A stretch of 29,634 nt of DNA from Candidatus Aenigmatarchaeota archaeon (lineage in GTDB: Archaea; Aenigmatarchaeota; Aenigmatarchaeia; CG10238-14): the NCBI GenBank assembly GCA_017610225.1, contig JAFCCM010000018.1, positions 1 to 29,634 on the forward strand, given 5' to 3'. Of this stretch, positions 7,638 through 16,415 are shown one piece after another; position 1 is the stretch's first letter; the number at the start of each line of letters is the position of its first letter. A program made the translations under genes and the position numbers. Below the pieces are notes generated by a model. That model worked only from the letters and a program-made list of their open reading frames with translations, had not been told where the DNA came from and did no database searches.

Positions 7638-9059
7638 TTACAATATTTGACCTGGTTCATATGATGCTTCTTCTGGATATCTTTGAATCAATTTTTGAAC
7701 ATCTCCAACAAAATCATATATTTGTTTTCTAGCATTTCCAACAAAATGATCTCTATCTTGAAGCATTTGAGTAATTTCCTCTCTAGTCAATGGAAAATTT
7801 GGATTATCCCCTAAAAGAAATGGTAAATTATTCTCATAATTCCCTTGTTCTCTCATTCTAAGGGCTTCTACAACTGCATATTTCCTTATTAACTCATGTG
7901 CTTCTTCTCTACCCATGCCTTTTCGAATGGCTTCAGATAATAATTCTGTTGTAGCTAAGAAAGGTAAATATCTATCAACTTCTGTTCCTATAACTGCAGG
8001 ATACGCCCCCATTTCATTTAAAATAGTTAGAGTACTTTCACATAAACCATCTGCTGCATAAAATAGATTAGGAATAATAACTCTTCTTGGAACAGAACAT
8101 GAAACATCACCCTCTTCCCATTGGTCTCCGGATATTCTTGATGCTCCATCTACAAACATCTTTAAGATTTCTGATAATCCACAAACTCTTTCCGAAGTTC
8201 TTGTATTCATTTTATGTGGCATAGCACTAGAACCAACTTGACCTGGTTTGAAGCCTTCAGTAGTTAAATCATAACCACTCATTAAACGCATACCTTTAGC
8301 AAAATTTTCACACCCTGCACTTAATAGAGCTAAATGAGATGCTAAACTAAAATCAAGTGATCTTGGATAAACCTGCCCTGTTGCATTCAAAGTCCTTTCA
8401 AAACCCAGATATCCTGCAATTTTATTTTCCAATTCTATAACTTTTGCTGGGCTTCCCAGTAAGGTAAGCATATCAAATTGTGTTCCAACAGGACCCTTGA
8501 TACCTCTTAAAGGATAATCTTCAATAAATCTTTCAAAATATAGTAGATGTTCATATAATTCTTCTCCCCACATAGCGAACCTTCTTCCTAAAAGAGTAGG
8601 TTGTGCTGCTTGATGATGAGTTCTTGCAGTTAATACAATAGAATCATATTCTTTAGATTTTTCAGCAAAATGTTTTAGGACGGATATAAATTTCCCAAAA
8701 ATGATTTCAGATGCTCTTCTAACTTGCATTTGTTCAACATTATCTGTCAGGTCTCTGCTTGTCATACCCCTATGGATATATTGATATCCTCCCGCTGCTT
8801 CATTAAAAGATTGTATCTTTGCTTTTACATCATGCCTGGTTTCTCTTTCTATTTCTTTAATTCTACCCAAATCTATATCTGTTCTCGCTCTTTCATACGC
8901 TTCTATAACTTCTGATGGAATATCCATTCCCAATTCTTTTTGTGCTTTCAGAACAGCAATCCACAATTCCCTTTCAGAAATAATTTTTCCTTCTTCAGAA
9001 AAAATTTCATTAATTCCTGGAGTAGCATATCTTTGTGATAAAACATTTAGATTTGGCAT
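7638..9059 (-). CDS. purB: Adenylosuccinate lyase
   Basis: Releases fumarate from SAICAR (step 8) and from adenylosuccinate on the way to AMP. It belongs to the fumarase/aspartase superfamily, with signature GSSAMPHKMN at 276-285 holding the catalytic Ser, ARTHHQ with the likely catalytic His148, and MTSRDLTDNVEQ (99-110). The 473-residue length, RYPEEA...YEPGQIL end, YPLRGIKGPVGTQ segment and GAYPAVIG segment closely recall the actinobacterial (Mycobacterium-type) enzyme, unlike short archaeal forms. Gene order purQ-purB leaves a 62-base gap, the largest in this operon, and the site before the ATG (TAGGTAG) is a weak SD. Confidence 0.95.
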   Translation of the reverse strand: MPNLNVLSQRYATPGINEIFSEEGKIISERELWIAVLKAQKELGMDIPSEVIEAYERARTDIDLGRIKEIERETRHDVKAKIQSFNEAAGGYQYIHRGMTSRDLTDNVEQMQVRRASEIIFGKFISVLKHFAEKSKEYDSIVLTARTHHQAAQPTLLGRRFAMWGEELYEHLLYFERFIEDYPLRGIKGPVGTQFDMLTLLGSPAKVIELENKIAGYLGFERTLNATGQVYPRSLDFSLASHLALLSAGCENFAKGMRLMSGYDLTTEGFKPGQVGSSAMPHKMNTRTSERVCGLSEILKMFVDGASRISGDQWEEGDVSCSVPRRVIIPNLFYAADGLCESTLTILNEMGAYPAVIGTEVDRYLPFLATTELLSEAIRKGMGREEAHELIRKYAVVEALRMREQGNYENNLPFLLGDNPNFPLTREEITQMLQDRDHFVGNARKQIYDFVGDVQKLIQRYPEEASYEPGQIL

Positions 9060-9084
9060 CTACCTAATAATTTACAAAACCTAC

Positions 9085-9092
9085 AATTTATT
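9085..9092 (-). promoter_or_regulatory. Possible internal TATA box before purB
   Basis: AATAAATT on the minus strand, preceded by AAGG, lies in the 62-base gap between purQ and purB. A start about 26 bases downstream would fall within a few bases of the purB ATG. It could give purB-C-E-M extra transcription independent of purL. Weak evidence in AT-rich DNA. Confidence 0.28.
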
Positions 9093-9121
9093 CCTTGCTT
9101 AATATCATATAGGTAATAATT

Positions 9122-9913
9122 TTATCTGAAATAGTCAACAGCATTTCTGAAGATTTTGAGACCTTGACCTTCTTCTGGTAGAACACCTTCTATTTTTTGC
9201 CTAGTCCATCTAGGATGTTGATATGGATTTGTATAAGCCTCAGGATGTGGCATTAAACCAAACACTCTCCCAGTAGGGTCACATATCCCAGCTATAGCAT
9301 CAACCGATCCATTAGGATTATATGGAAATTCTTGGGTAGGTTGACCATCCTCATAAGTATATCTAAGAACAACTTTATTACCTTCATACAACTTTCTAAG
9401 TACATTATTATTCATCGGAACAAACTTACCTTCTCCATGTCTCACTGGTAAATATAATCCATTTATTCCACGAGTAAAAACACAAGGTGATTGTTCGATT
9501 CCAAGATAAACCCATCTATCCTCAAATCTTCCTGAATCGTTTCTGAATAATGTTACTGATTGTCTTTCACTATCAAATCCAGGTAATATTCCCATCTTAA
9601 CTAATGCCTGAAATCCATTACAAATTCCGATTATTAATCCATCTCTTTCCAAAAATTCTCGAAGAGCATCACTCAAATATCTTTGAGTTTTTACGGCAAG
9701 AATTTTCCCTGCTGATATATCATCCCCAAAAGAAAAACCTCCAGGAAGTGCAACTATCTGATAATCTCCCAATTTATCTGGTTGATTTCTCAATTCATTA
9801 AAATGAACTCTCTCAGCGTTTGCACCAGCTAATTCAAATGCTAGTTCTGTTTCATAATCACAATTAATTCCATATCCATATATTACTGCTGTATTTATTT
9901 CAACCATATTCAT
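9122..9913 (-). CDS. purQ: FGAM synthase glutaminase subunit
   Basis: Class I glutamine amidotransferase that supplies ammonia to PurL in step 4. Its triad can be placed: Cys98 in GICNGFQAL, and His223 and Glu225 in MPHPEA. The GGFSFGDDISAGK segment (58-70) is typical of PurQ. Length 263 is slightly above the usual 220-260. Its ATG overlaps the purL stop by four bases (ATGA), which points to translational coupling and matched production of the two subunits. A second Met at residue 3 (MNM) could also be the start. Homologous domains are fused to PurL in the large bacterial enzyme; here the glutaminase is a separate gene. Confidence 0.95.
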   Translation of the reverse strand: MNMVEINTAVIYGYGINCDYETELAFELAGANAERVHFNELRNQPDKLGDYQIVALPGGFSFGDDISAGKILAVKTQRYLSDALREFLERDGLIIGICNGFQALVKMGILPGFDSERQSVTLFRNDSGRFEDRWVYLGIEQSPCVFTRGINGLYLPVRHGEGKFVPMNNNVLRKLYEGNKVVLRYTYEDGQPTQEFPYNPNGSVDAIAGICDPTGRVFGLMPHPEAYTNPYQHPRWTRQKIEGVLPEEGQGLKIFRNAVDYFR

Positions 9914-12879
9914 CTACCAAATGTACTTTGCCAAGATCTTTTTAGATCATTAATATCTTCTTCAATTATAGGTTTTCCATCTAACCCTCTTACTCTTAGA
10001 TATGGTCCATCATTAACATAACCAACATGAGCATAAGGTAATCCTTGCATGATACCTTCAAATACTTCTCTAGATTTTTGCGGGATTGTTACTATAAGTC
10101 TCGCAGGAGATTCAGAATATAATACTTGATGATTCCTTTCTACTCCATCTAGAGGAAATTCACCAAGATCAATATCCATTCCATAACCACCAGCAAAAGA
10201 TGTTTTCGCTAATGCTACCCCTAATCCACCTTTATACAATCCGTGAGCAGAATGAACTAATTCCAAATCAGTTGAACGAGACGTTGAATCAAGAATTCTT
10301 TTAGTTCTATCTATATCGACCCTTGGTACATTCAATCCAACCTCTTTATTCATTCTATAAAATTCAGAACCACCTAATTCATTCCCTGTCAAACCAATAA
10401 CATAAACCAAATCTCCAGGTCTTTTAACATCCATGGTAACACACTTTCTAATATCATGTATTTTACCAACTGCTGAGAATTGAATAGTTGGTGGTGCAGA
10501 AATTCTATGTTCTCTTCCATTAATATCAGGTATCATTCCATCCATTGACATACTATCTTTACCAGAAATACATGGTGTTTTAAAACCAAGTGTATAATCA
10601 TACAATGCTTGATTAGCTCTAACTAATTGTGCCATTCTATATTCAGCATCAGGATTATTTTCTGAGGATAATGGACTTGGCCAACAAAAATTATCATTCA
10701 AAGCAATTTGTTCAAGACTACCACCTACAGCAATAACTCTTCTTATAGATTCTTCTAATGCTAAAGCAGTCATGTGATATGTGTCTATCTCACTGTAATC
10801 AGGATTCAAACCAGCTGATATTGCTATACCTTCCATTGTTCTTGGATCTGGTCTTAAAACAACTGCATCACTATTTACATCATCTTTTTTTCCAACCATA
10901 GGTTTTATTACACTTGTTCCTTGAACTTCATGATCAAATTGTCGTGTGATATATTCTGTACTTGCAACATTAGGACATGCTAACATTTGTCTTAAGAGTT
11001 CTCCATGGTCTTTCACATGTCTTATGTCAGGTTCTCTAAGACCTCTATCTTCTGGCGGTATCCATGTTGCATTTAATGACATTTTAGGAACTCCTTTAGA
11101 CATAAATTCTATATCCATATCTGTAGCAGTTTCACCTCTATGAAGGGAATTAAATCTACCAGAATCTGTATATCTACCTATAACAGTAGCTTCAACATTA
11201 TGTTTCCTTGCGAGTTTCAAAAGTTTCTCAACACTGTCATTAGGAACTGCAAATGTCATTCTTTGCTGTGATTCTGAAACTAGAATCTGCCAAGGATCTA
11301 GTCCTGCGTATTTTAATGGAACTCTATCAAGATGTAATTCTGAACCATTTGCCCCACCTTCGTCTGCAAACATATAAGCAGTTTCACCAACAGAAGAAGA
11401 TAAACCACCAGCTCCATTATCAGTTATACCTCTATAAAGACCCTTATCTCTTGCTTCAACCATGAAATCTAAAAGATTTTTTTGAGTATAAGGATCTCCT
11501 ATTTGAACATGTCCTCTAGTTATCCATTTACCAGACTCCATAGAAGATTGAGTTGCACCATGAATTCCATCAATTCCAACTTTCCCACCAGCCATAACAA
11601 TTTTATCCCCAGAATTAACTCTCTTTTCGTATCCAGGTTTACCATTTATTCTAGAAGGTATAATACCAGTTGCCAAAACAAAAATTGCAGGTTTTCCCAT
11701 GTTTCCATCATTGAAAAATACTCTTCCATATGGAGTTGGTATACCACTTTTATTACCACCATCCTCAACTCCTTTCCGTACACCTTCCAAAAGACGTGCA
11801 GGATGAATTCTTGGTCTTAAAGGTCCATCATAAAATGGATTTCCAGGACAAAATCCATATGTTCCATAAATTAATCTAGCACCCTTACCAGTTCCCATCG
11901 GATCTCTATAAACTCCAACTATTCCAGTGATTGATCCACCATATGGATCTTCCTTAGAGGGACTATTATGTGTTTCACATTTTACAGAAAGAAGCCAATC
12001 ATCATTAAATCTTATCACCCCTGAATTATCCCAAAGTACTGATAAAATCCAAGGAAGTTGTTGTTGAAGTTGAAAAGTAGATGCCTTGATAAATGTTGGG
12101 AATAATCCATCGATCTCTCTTACATTTCCAGCACCATCATCATATGACACTCTTGCATTGAATATTTTATGTATACAATGTTCTGACCATGTTTGTGCAA
12201 GCACTTCAAGCTCTGCATCAGTCGGTGATCTTCCCTGCCCAGAGAAGTGATCTTTTATTATTTGCATCTCTGGAAGATTCAAAGCTAATAATCTATCTGA
12301 ACTTATTCTTAGTAATTCACCATCAGAAACATCCAAGTCTATTGATGCTACTGTAGGTTCATGTGCTAATTGAATTCTAGGGGCTGGTAGATAAGGGTGC
12401 TCTCTCTGGAATGTTGGTTTATCATTAATATTCCATCCTTGAATTATCCTATTTGCTAAAACATCTCCTGCAACTTCTTCCAATTGTTTTTGTGTAAAAT
12501 CACCGCTGACAAGATATCTTCTAGAAGTGTAAACTCTTTCATCTTCACCAAGTCTTACACCTAAATCTTTCATTGCTTCTCTAGCACTTCTACCAACATT
12601 GTCAGTAACACCAGGTAAATATCCTACTTCTATTGACCAATCATAATCAACACCTACTGGTGGTCTATCAACACTAGAAAATTGTGTGACAGGATCTGCA
12701 AAAAGTTCTTGACCCAAACGTTCTAGTTCTCCATGAGATAAATCTCCTTCAATAGTATAAACATCAGTTACTCTAACATCTTCAACAGGTAAACCCAAAG
12801 CTTGAATCTGACTTTTAACTGAATTACCTATAGGGTCGGAAAATTTTGGTTTAGTTATAACTTCAATTCTATGAGTCAT
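9910..12879 (-). CDS. purL: FGAM synthase with two N-terminal PurS-like domains
   Basis: Converts FGAR to FGAM with ATP and ammonia from PurQ (step 4). The synthetase part starts after about residue 180 and shows TWSEHC (230-235), CETHNSPS (301-308), TGIVGVYRDP and NGAGGLSSSVGE. Residues 1-73 and 78-155 each look like a PurS domain: both carry an IEV strand, an S/TD...G-S helix start, LG, a GD loop, and an A-D/N-P/R ending (FADPV, LANRI). A PurS pair is thus fused directly to PurL, giving 989 residues, whereas most archaea keep purS separate and E. coli fuses all three parts (about 1295). No separate purS was found in the window. There is no SD; a TATA box 25-26 bases upstream suggests a leaderless operon start. 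Confidence 0.94.
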   Translation of the reverse strand: MTHRIEVITKPKFSDPIGNSVKSQIQALGLPVEDVRVTDVYTIEGDLSHGELERLGQELFADPVTQFSSVDRPPVGVDYDWSIEVGYLPGVTDNVGRSAREAMKDLGVRLGEDERVYTSRRYLVSGDFTQKQLEEVAGDVLANRIIQGWNINDKPTFQREHPYLPAPRIQLAHEPTVASIDLDVSDGELLRISSDRLLALNLPEMQIIKDHFSGQGRSPTDAELEVLAQTWSEHCIHKIFNARVSYDDGAGNVREIDGLFPTFIKASTFQLQQQLPWILSVLWDNSGVIRFNDDWLLSVKCETHNSPSKEDPYGGSITGIVGVYRDPMGTGKGARLIYGTYGFCPGNPFYDGPLRPRIHPARLLEGVRKGVEDGGNKSGIPTPYGRVFFNDGNMGKPAIFVLATGIIPSRINGKPGYEKRVNSGDKIVMAGGKVGIDGIHGATQSSMESGKWITRGHVQIGDPYTQKNLLDFMVEARDKGLYRGITDNGAGGLSSSVGETAYMFADEGGANGSELHLDRVPLKYAGLDPWQILVSESQQRMTFAVPNDSVEKLLKLARKHNVEATVIGRYTDSGRFNSLHRGETATDMDIEFMSKGVPKMSLNATWIPPEDRGLREPDIRHVKDHGELLRQMLACPNVASTEYITRQFDHEVQGTSVIKPMVGKKDDVNSDAVVLRPDPRTMEGIAISAGLNPDYSEIDTYHMTALALEESIRRVIAVGGSLEQIALNDNFCWPSPLSSENNPDAEYRMAQLVRANQALYDYTLGFKTPCISGKDSMSMDGMIPDINGREHRISAPPTIQFSAVGKIHDIRKCVTMDVKRPGDLVYVIGLTGNELGGSEFYRMNKEVGLNVPRVDIDRTKRILDSTSRSTDLELVHSAHGLYKGGLGVALAKTSFAGGYGMDIDLGEFPLDGVERNHQVLYSESPARLIVTIPQKSREVFEGIMQGLPYAHVGYVNDGPYLRVRGLDGKPIIEEDINDLKRSWQSTFGR

Positions 12880-12900
12880 TTACTTTGGTATTTGAATTTT

Positions 12901-12908
12901 TAATTTAA
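12901..12908 (-). promoter_or_regulatory. TATA box for leaderless purL operon
   Basis: TTAAATTA on the minus strand, centred 25.5 bases from the purL ATG at 12879. No SD site lies before that ATG (ACCAAAGTAA). Spacing and absence of an SD together suggest transcription starts at or beside the ATG, the typical archaeal leaderless layout. Confidence 0.5.
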
Positions 12909-12941
12909 TATCTGTTATTTAATACCAAATAGAAAAGGATG

Positions 12942-12949
12942 TTTAAATT
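12942..12949 (+). promoter_or_regulatory. TATA box for the split purH operon
   Basis: TTTAAATT preceded by GAAAAGGATG. The expected start is near 12971, leaving a leader of about 37 bases that ends with the SD-like GGTGA at 12999-13003, four bases before the ATG at 13008. It shares the 128-base divergent gap with the purL promoter. Confidence 0.5.
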
Positions 12950-13007
12950 TCTTGAAGTTTATAATTGTTTACAATGTCCTAATTAATAGGAAAAATAAGG
13001 TGAATGA

Positions 13008-13706
13008 ATGTCAATAAGAAGAGTTGAAAAAATTGATGATTTAGTTCCAGTAAGAAATGCTTTTATGAGTGTATCTGATAAAATAGGACTTGAGGTACTA
13101 GTTCCAGGACTTATTGAAGTATGCCCTGAATTGATGATTTATTCAACAGGTGGAACATATAGAAGAATTTCTGAAATTATTGGAAGTAATGCAGAACAAC
13201 ATGTTCATGGAGTATCAAAATATACAGGAATGCCTGAAACAGAAGGTGGACTTGTAAAAAGTCTTCATCATAAATTATTCTTGGGTTATCTAACAGAAAC
13301 ATATTGTGAAGCACATCAGAGAGACCTAGAAAGAGAGGGTGCTGTTGCTATTGACCTTCTTGTTGGAAATATGTATCCGTTTGAGCAAGTGGTAGCAAGT
13401 GGTAATGTTGATATTGAAGATGCAAGAGGTAACATAGATGTTGGAGGACCTTCTGCACTAAGAGCTGCAGCAAAAAACTGGCATAGAGTCGCAGTAGTCA
13501 TTGATCCTGATGATTATGATATGCTACTTACAGAATTAGGAACAAACAACGGTAATACAATACTAAGAACAAGATTTGGTCTACATAGAAAAGCATTCAG
13601 ATTTCTCGCTGAATATAATGCTGCAATTGCAGACTATATTGAAGGAGTTCCTTTTGAAGAAGCTGTAAAATTATATAAAATTTTTAACGTTAGTGGGGGT
13701 AGTTAA
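13008..13706 (+). CDS. purH: IMP cyclohydrolase, N-terminal half of PurH as a separate protein
   Basis: Closes FAICAR to IMP (step 10). The protein matches the MGS-like N-terminal domain of bifunctional PurH: MSVSDKIGLE near 21-30, YSTGGTYR, the VSKYTGMPETEGG segment, LVGNMYPFE, NIDVGGPSALRAAAKNW, and AEYNAAIADYI at the end. It is 232 residues, about the size of the domain alone, with no transformylase part. Its TAA stop is followed at once by the ATG of the transformylase gene, so the pair reads like PurH split by one stop codon. The ATG is supported by GGTGA four bases upstream; an out-of-frame ATG lies at 13004. Arginine-rich like the other purine enzymes. Confidence 0.92.
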   Translation: MSIRRVEKIDDLVPVRNAFMSVSDKIGLEVLVPGLIEVCPELMIYSTGGTYRRISEIIGSNAEQHVHGVSKYTGMPETEGGLVKSLHHKLFLGYLTETYCEAHQRDLEREGAVAIDLLVGNMYPFEQVVASGNVDIEDARGNIDVGGPSALRAAAKNWHRVAVVIDPDDYDMLLTELGTNNGNTILRTRFGLHRKAFRFLAEYNAAIADYIEGVPFEEAVKLYKIFNVSGGS

Positions 13707-14873
13707 ATGTCCAGAGGTACTGATGTTAATAATATGAAAAGGGCTTATAGAACTGCAGTAGCAGGAGAGTTTCCTGATAGGTTAACAGTTGAATTAGAAA
13801 AAGAAGGTGATTTAAGATATGGTGAAAATCCTAATCAACCTGCTGCAACTTATAGATTAAGAGGTACCAGTTTACCTGAACTGACAGATATAAGAGTAGT
13901 AAAATCTGGTAAAGGTGGATTATCAGCAACTAACCTTATGGATGTCACAAGAGCACTTGAAACTTTAAAATTCTTTCCAAATCCTTCTGTATCTGTAATG
14001 AAACATGTTGTTCCATCAGGGTTTGCAACAAAATTCCAAGGTAATAGTTTAGATGATATTTACACAAAAGCAAGAGATGCTGATGCTAGAAGTGCATTTG
14101 GATCTGTTGTTGTCCTTAATAGACCTTTAGACAAGGCAACTGCTGAAGCAATAATGTCAACTTATGTTGAGGTCGTTGCTGCCCCAGAATATGAAGAAAG
14201 AACAATGGATATTTTAGGAAGAAGAAAGGATATAAGAGTTGCTACTTTTTCAAATCTGGATAGATTGCCTAAATTTACAGGAGATGATACTGAAGGATTG
14301 TATGATCTCAAAGTTTTACCAACAGGGAGAGTTATTGTTCAAAAACCTTATTTAAGTAGTATTAGAGGACCAGACGATTTAATCACAGATTCCTTAGTAA
14401 GAAAAGATGGCTCTGAATATGTTGTTAAAAGAGATCCAACTCTAGAAGAATTAGAAGATTTATTAACCGCATGGTATGTTAATGTAGGTGGTGTTAGAAG
14501 TAATGGAATTGTTTTTGTGAAAGATGGTGTTACTGTTGCGGTTGGTTCTGGTCAACAAGAAAGGGTTGGTGCAATTGAACAAGCAATAATAAAAGCTTAT
14601 CAAAAAGCAATGGATAGAGAAGGAGTTGAATATGATCCATTAGAAGGGACTTTATTAAGAAATCGATTATCATTAAATCCTTTATACGGAGCAGTTATGT
14701 CTTCAGATGCATTCTTTCCATTCAGAGATTCAATAGATAGAATCGCAAGAGTAGGAGTTACAGGAGTTATTCAACCAGGTGGTTCTATAAGGGATTATGA
14801 AGTTATTCAGGCAGTAAATGAGCATGGAATGACAATGGCATATACTTTAGAAAGATGTTTTTCACATCATTAG
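13707..14873 (+). CDS. purH: AICAR transformylase, C-terminal half of PurH as a separate protein
   Basis: Formylates AICAR with 10-formyltetrahydrofolate (step 9). It matches the PurH C-terminal domain: DLRYGENPNQPA near 32-43, SGKGGLSATNLMD, the active-site KHVVPSGFA (family KHTNPCGVA, so Asn/Cys replaced by Val/Ser), SAFGSVVVLNRP, GSGQQERV, SDAFFPFRD and IQPGGSIRDYE. Length 388. The ATG directly follows the upstream TAA; GGGGGT about 8 bases before it can serve as an SD, which argues for a genuine separate start. The first 25 residues correspond to the interdomain linker of fused PurH. It ends 3 bases from the convergent guaB. Confidence 0.92.
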   Translation: MSRGTDVNNMKRAYRTAVAGEFPDRLTVELEKEGDLRYGENPNQPAATYRLRGTSLPELTDIRVVKSGKGGLSATNLMDVTRALETLKFFPNPSVSVMKHVVPSGFATKFQGNSLDDIYTKARDADARSAFGSVVVLNRPLDKATAEAIMSTYVEVVAAPEYEERTMDILGRRKDIRVATFSNLDRLPKFTGDDTEGLYDLKVLPTGRVIVQKPYLSSIRGPDDLITDSLVRKDGSEYVVKRDPTLEELEDLLTAWYVNVGGVRSNGIVFVKDGVTVAVGSGQQERVGAIEQAIIKAYQKAMDREGVEYDPLEGTLLRNRLSLNPLYGAVMSSDAFFPFRDSIDRIARVGVTGVIQPGGSIRDYEVIQAVNEHGMTMAYTLERCFSHH

Positions 14874-14876
14874 AAA

Positions 14877-16376
14877 TTAAAATCTAGTTCTACCAGAATA
14901 ACGTGTTCTACTTTTTTTGATAGATAATGATGACAACAATTCTAACCTTACTTTCTCATGTAATTCTTCTATATTTCTACAACCTGCTTTTCTCATACCA
15001 TCTCTGATTTTACTTAAAGCGTCCCCCAAATGTGAATCAAGAGGACCATAATATGGTACCCATGTTTCAACCCCTTCTTTAAATGATGAGTGACCATATC
15101 TTCCTTGCATCCATTCCATTCCTCTTCTTGAAGCCTCACCCCAATAAGGTTTTACTCTAATCATAAGTGGTCCTATTCCTTCTACCTCTACTTCGATTTC
15201 TTGAACTGGAGGAGGAGATTCGTCACAACCACTAACATAACTTCCTACCATAACACTATCAGCACCTAGAGCTAATGCAATAGGTACATCTTTTGCTACA
15301 ATTACCCCACCATCAGAGATTATTGGAACATACATATCGGTTTCATTGAAGTATGAACTTCTCGCATTGGCGACTTCTTTCACAGCAGTTGCTTGCCCCC
15401 TACCAACACCTATTTGTTCTTTTGTTATACATCCATATCCAGAACTCATACCAACTTTAACAGCATCTGCCCCTGCTTTTGCTAAAAATTCAAAACCATC
15501 TCCAGTCACCACATTACCACAAACAACATAAATATCTGGATATATCCCTTTAACATAATTTAATGCTTTTATTTGATAATCAGTGTATCCTTGAGAACTA
15601 TCTATGAATAGTACATCTACTCCTGCTTCAACTAGTGCTGGAGCTCTCTCTTCGTAATCATGCGTGTCAATTGCTGCACCAACTTTATATCTTTTCTCAT
15701 CATCAAGTAACTCGTTAGGATGCCTTTCATGCATTTTCCAATCTTTCTTAAAAACCAAGGATAATAATTTACCATGTCTATCAATTATTGGAAGAACACT
15801 ATGATGACCATCTCTTAATCTTCGATTGGCCTCTTTTATATCACCCCCTATCTCATCATCATATGCAACTCCTAATCTTTCAACAGATATCATACGATCT
15901 CTAGTGGTCAAACTTTTATTCAGATGTAATTCTGGATCAAAATCATTATCAGTAATAACACCAAGTAATTTGCCTTGAGGATTAACCACAGGGAATTTAG
16001 AATAACCCGTTGTTTCCATCCTTCTTTGTACATCTTCTAGTGGAACTTCAGGTAATACTGTCTCTGGAGTAACAAAACCCGCCTTGTATCCTTTTACGTC
16101 ACTTATCATCTGGGCTTGATTTTCTATTGTTTGACTCCGAGGGACTACTCCTAAACCACCCAGTCTTGCTAAAGATATTGCCATTTCAGGTCCTGTTACA
16201 CATTGCATAGCTGCGCTTAAAATAGGAATATTCATAACCATTGAAGATTTTTCTTCTCCCCTCTTATAACGTGTAAGATAAGTTGAAAGGTCTACCTCAT
16301 CTGGACCAAGTCCTTCAGAAATATAACCAGAAAGTATAAGATATTCTTGAAGTGTTCTAGAAACTTCTTCCAACAT
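14877..16376 (-). CDS. guaB: IMP dehydrogenase
   Basis: Oxidises IMP to XMP with NAD, the first step to GMP. The TIM-barrel start LSAAMQCVTGPEMA (53-66) is followed by a CBS pair at about 110-215, the catalytic loop YGCITKEQ with Cys316 and Thr318, DGGV, and the flap dyad Arg426-Tyr427 in QGRYGHS. CBS domains and the Thr of the loop favour IMP dehydrogenase over GMP reductase. The GRGQATAV segment and the SLSIKKS end resemble bacterial IMP dehydrogenases of about 500 residues that I recall from Clostridia and Bacteroidetes. It follows purA after 39 bases but has its own strong TATA box at leaderless distance. No guaA is in the window. Confidence 0.94.
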   Translation of the reverse strand: MLEEVSRTLQEYLILSGYISEGLGPDEVDLSTYLTRYKRGEEKSSMVMNIPILSAAMQCVTGPEMAISLARLGGLGVVPRSQTIENQAQMISDVKGYKAGFVTPETVLPEVPLEDVQRRMETTGYSKFPVVNPQGKLLGVITDNDFDPELHLNKSLTTRDRMISVERLGVAYDDEIGGDIKEANRRLRDGHHSVLPIIDRHGKLLSLVFKKDWKMHERHPNELLDDEKRYKVGAAIDTHDYEERAPALVEAGVDVLFIDSSQGYTDYQIKALNYVKGIYPDIYVVCGNVVTGDGFEFLAKAGADAVKVGMSSGYGCITKEQIGVGRGQATAVKEVANARSSYFNETDMYVPIISDGGVIVAKDVPIALALGADSVMVGSYVSGCDESPPPVQEIEVEVEGIGPLMIRVKPYWGEASRRGMEWMQGRYGHSSFKEGVETWVPYYGPLDSHLGDALSKIRDGMRKAGCRNIEELHEKVRLELLSSLSIKKSRTRYSGRTRF

Positions 16377-16397
16377 ATACTATTATTAAGATTCAAA

Positions 16398-16405
16398 TAT
16401 TTATA
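16398..16405 (-). promoter_or_regulatory. TATA box for leaderless guaB
   Basis: TATAAATA on the minus strand, preceded by CGAAAAAAAC, which resembles an archaeal BRE and begins directly after the purA stop codon. The box is centred 25.5 bases from the guaB ATG, and no SD precedes that ATG. This is the best promoter match in the window and suggests guaB is transcribed separately from purA. Confidence 0.72.
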
Positions 16406-16415
16406 GTTTTTTTCG

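Noticed and set aside
11482..11820. 112-codon plus-strand ORF opposite purL
   Set aside because: It lies wholly antisense to conserved PurL sequence, has no SD or family motifs, and is a shadow of the real gene.
12208..12250. PurL motif ETHNSPS instead of ETHNHPS as a damaged active site
   Set aside because: I recall the ETHNSPS form in other bacterial PurL proteins of about 1000 residues, so it looks like a subfamily trait and not a defect.
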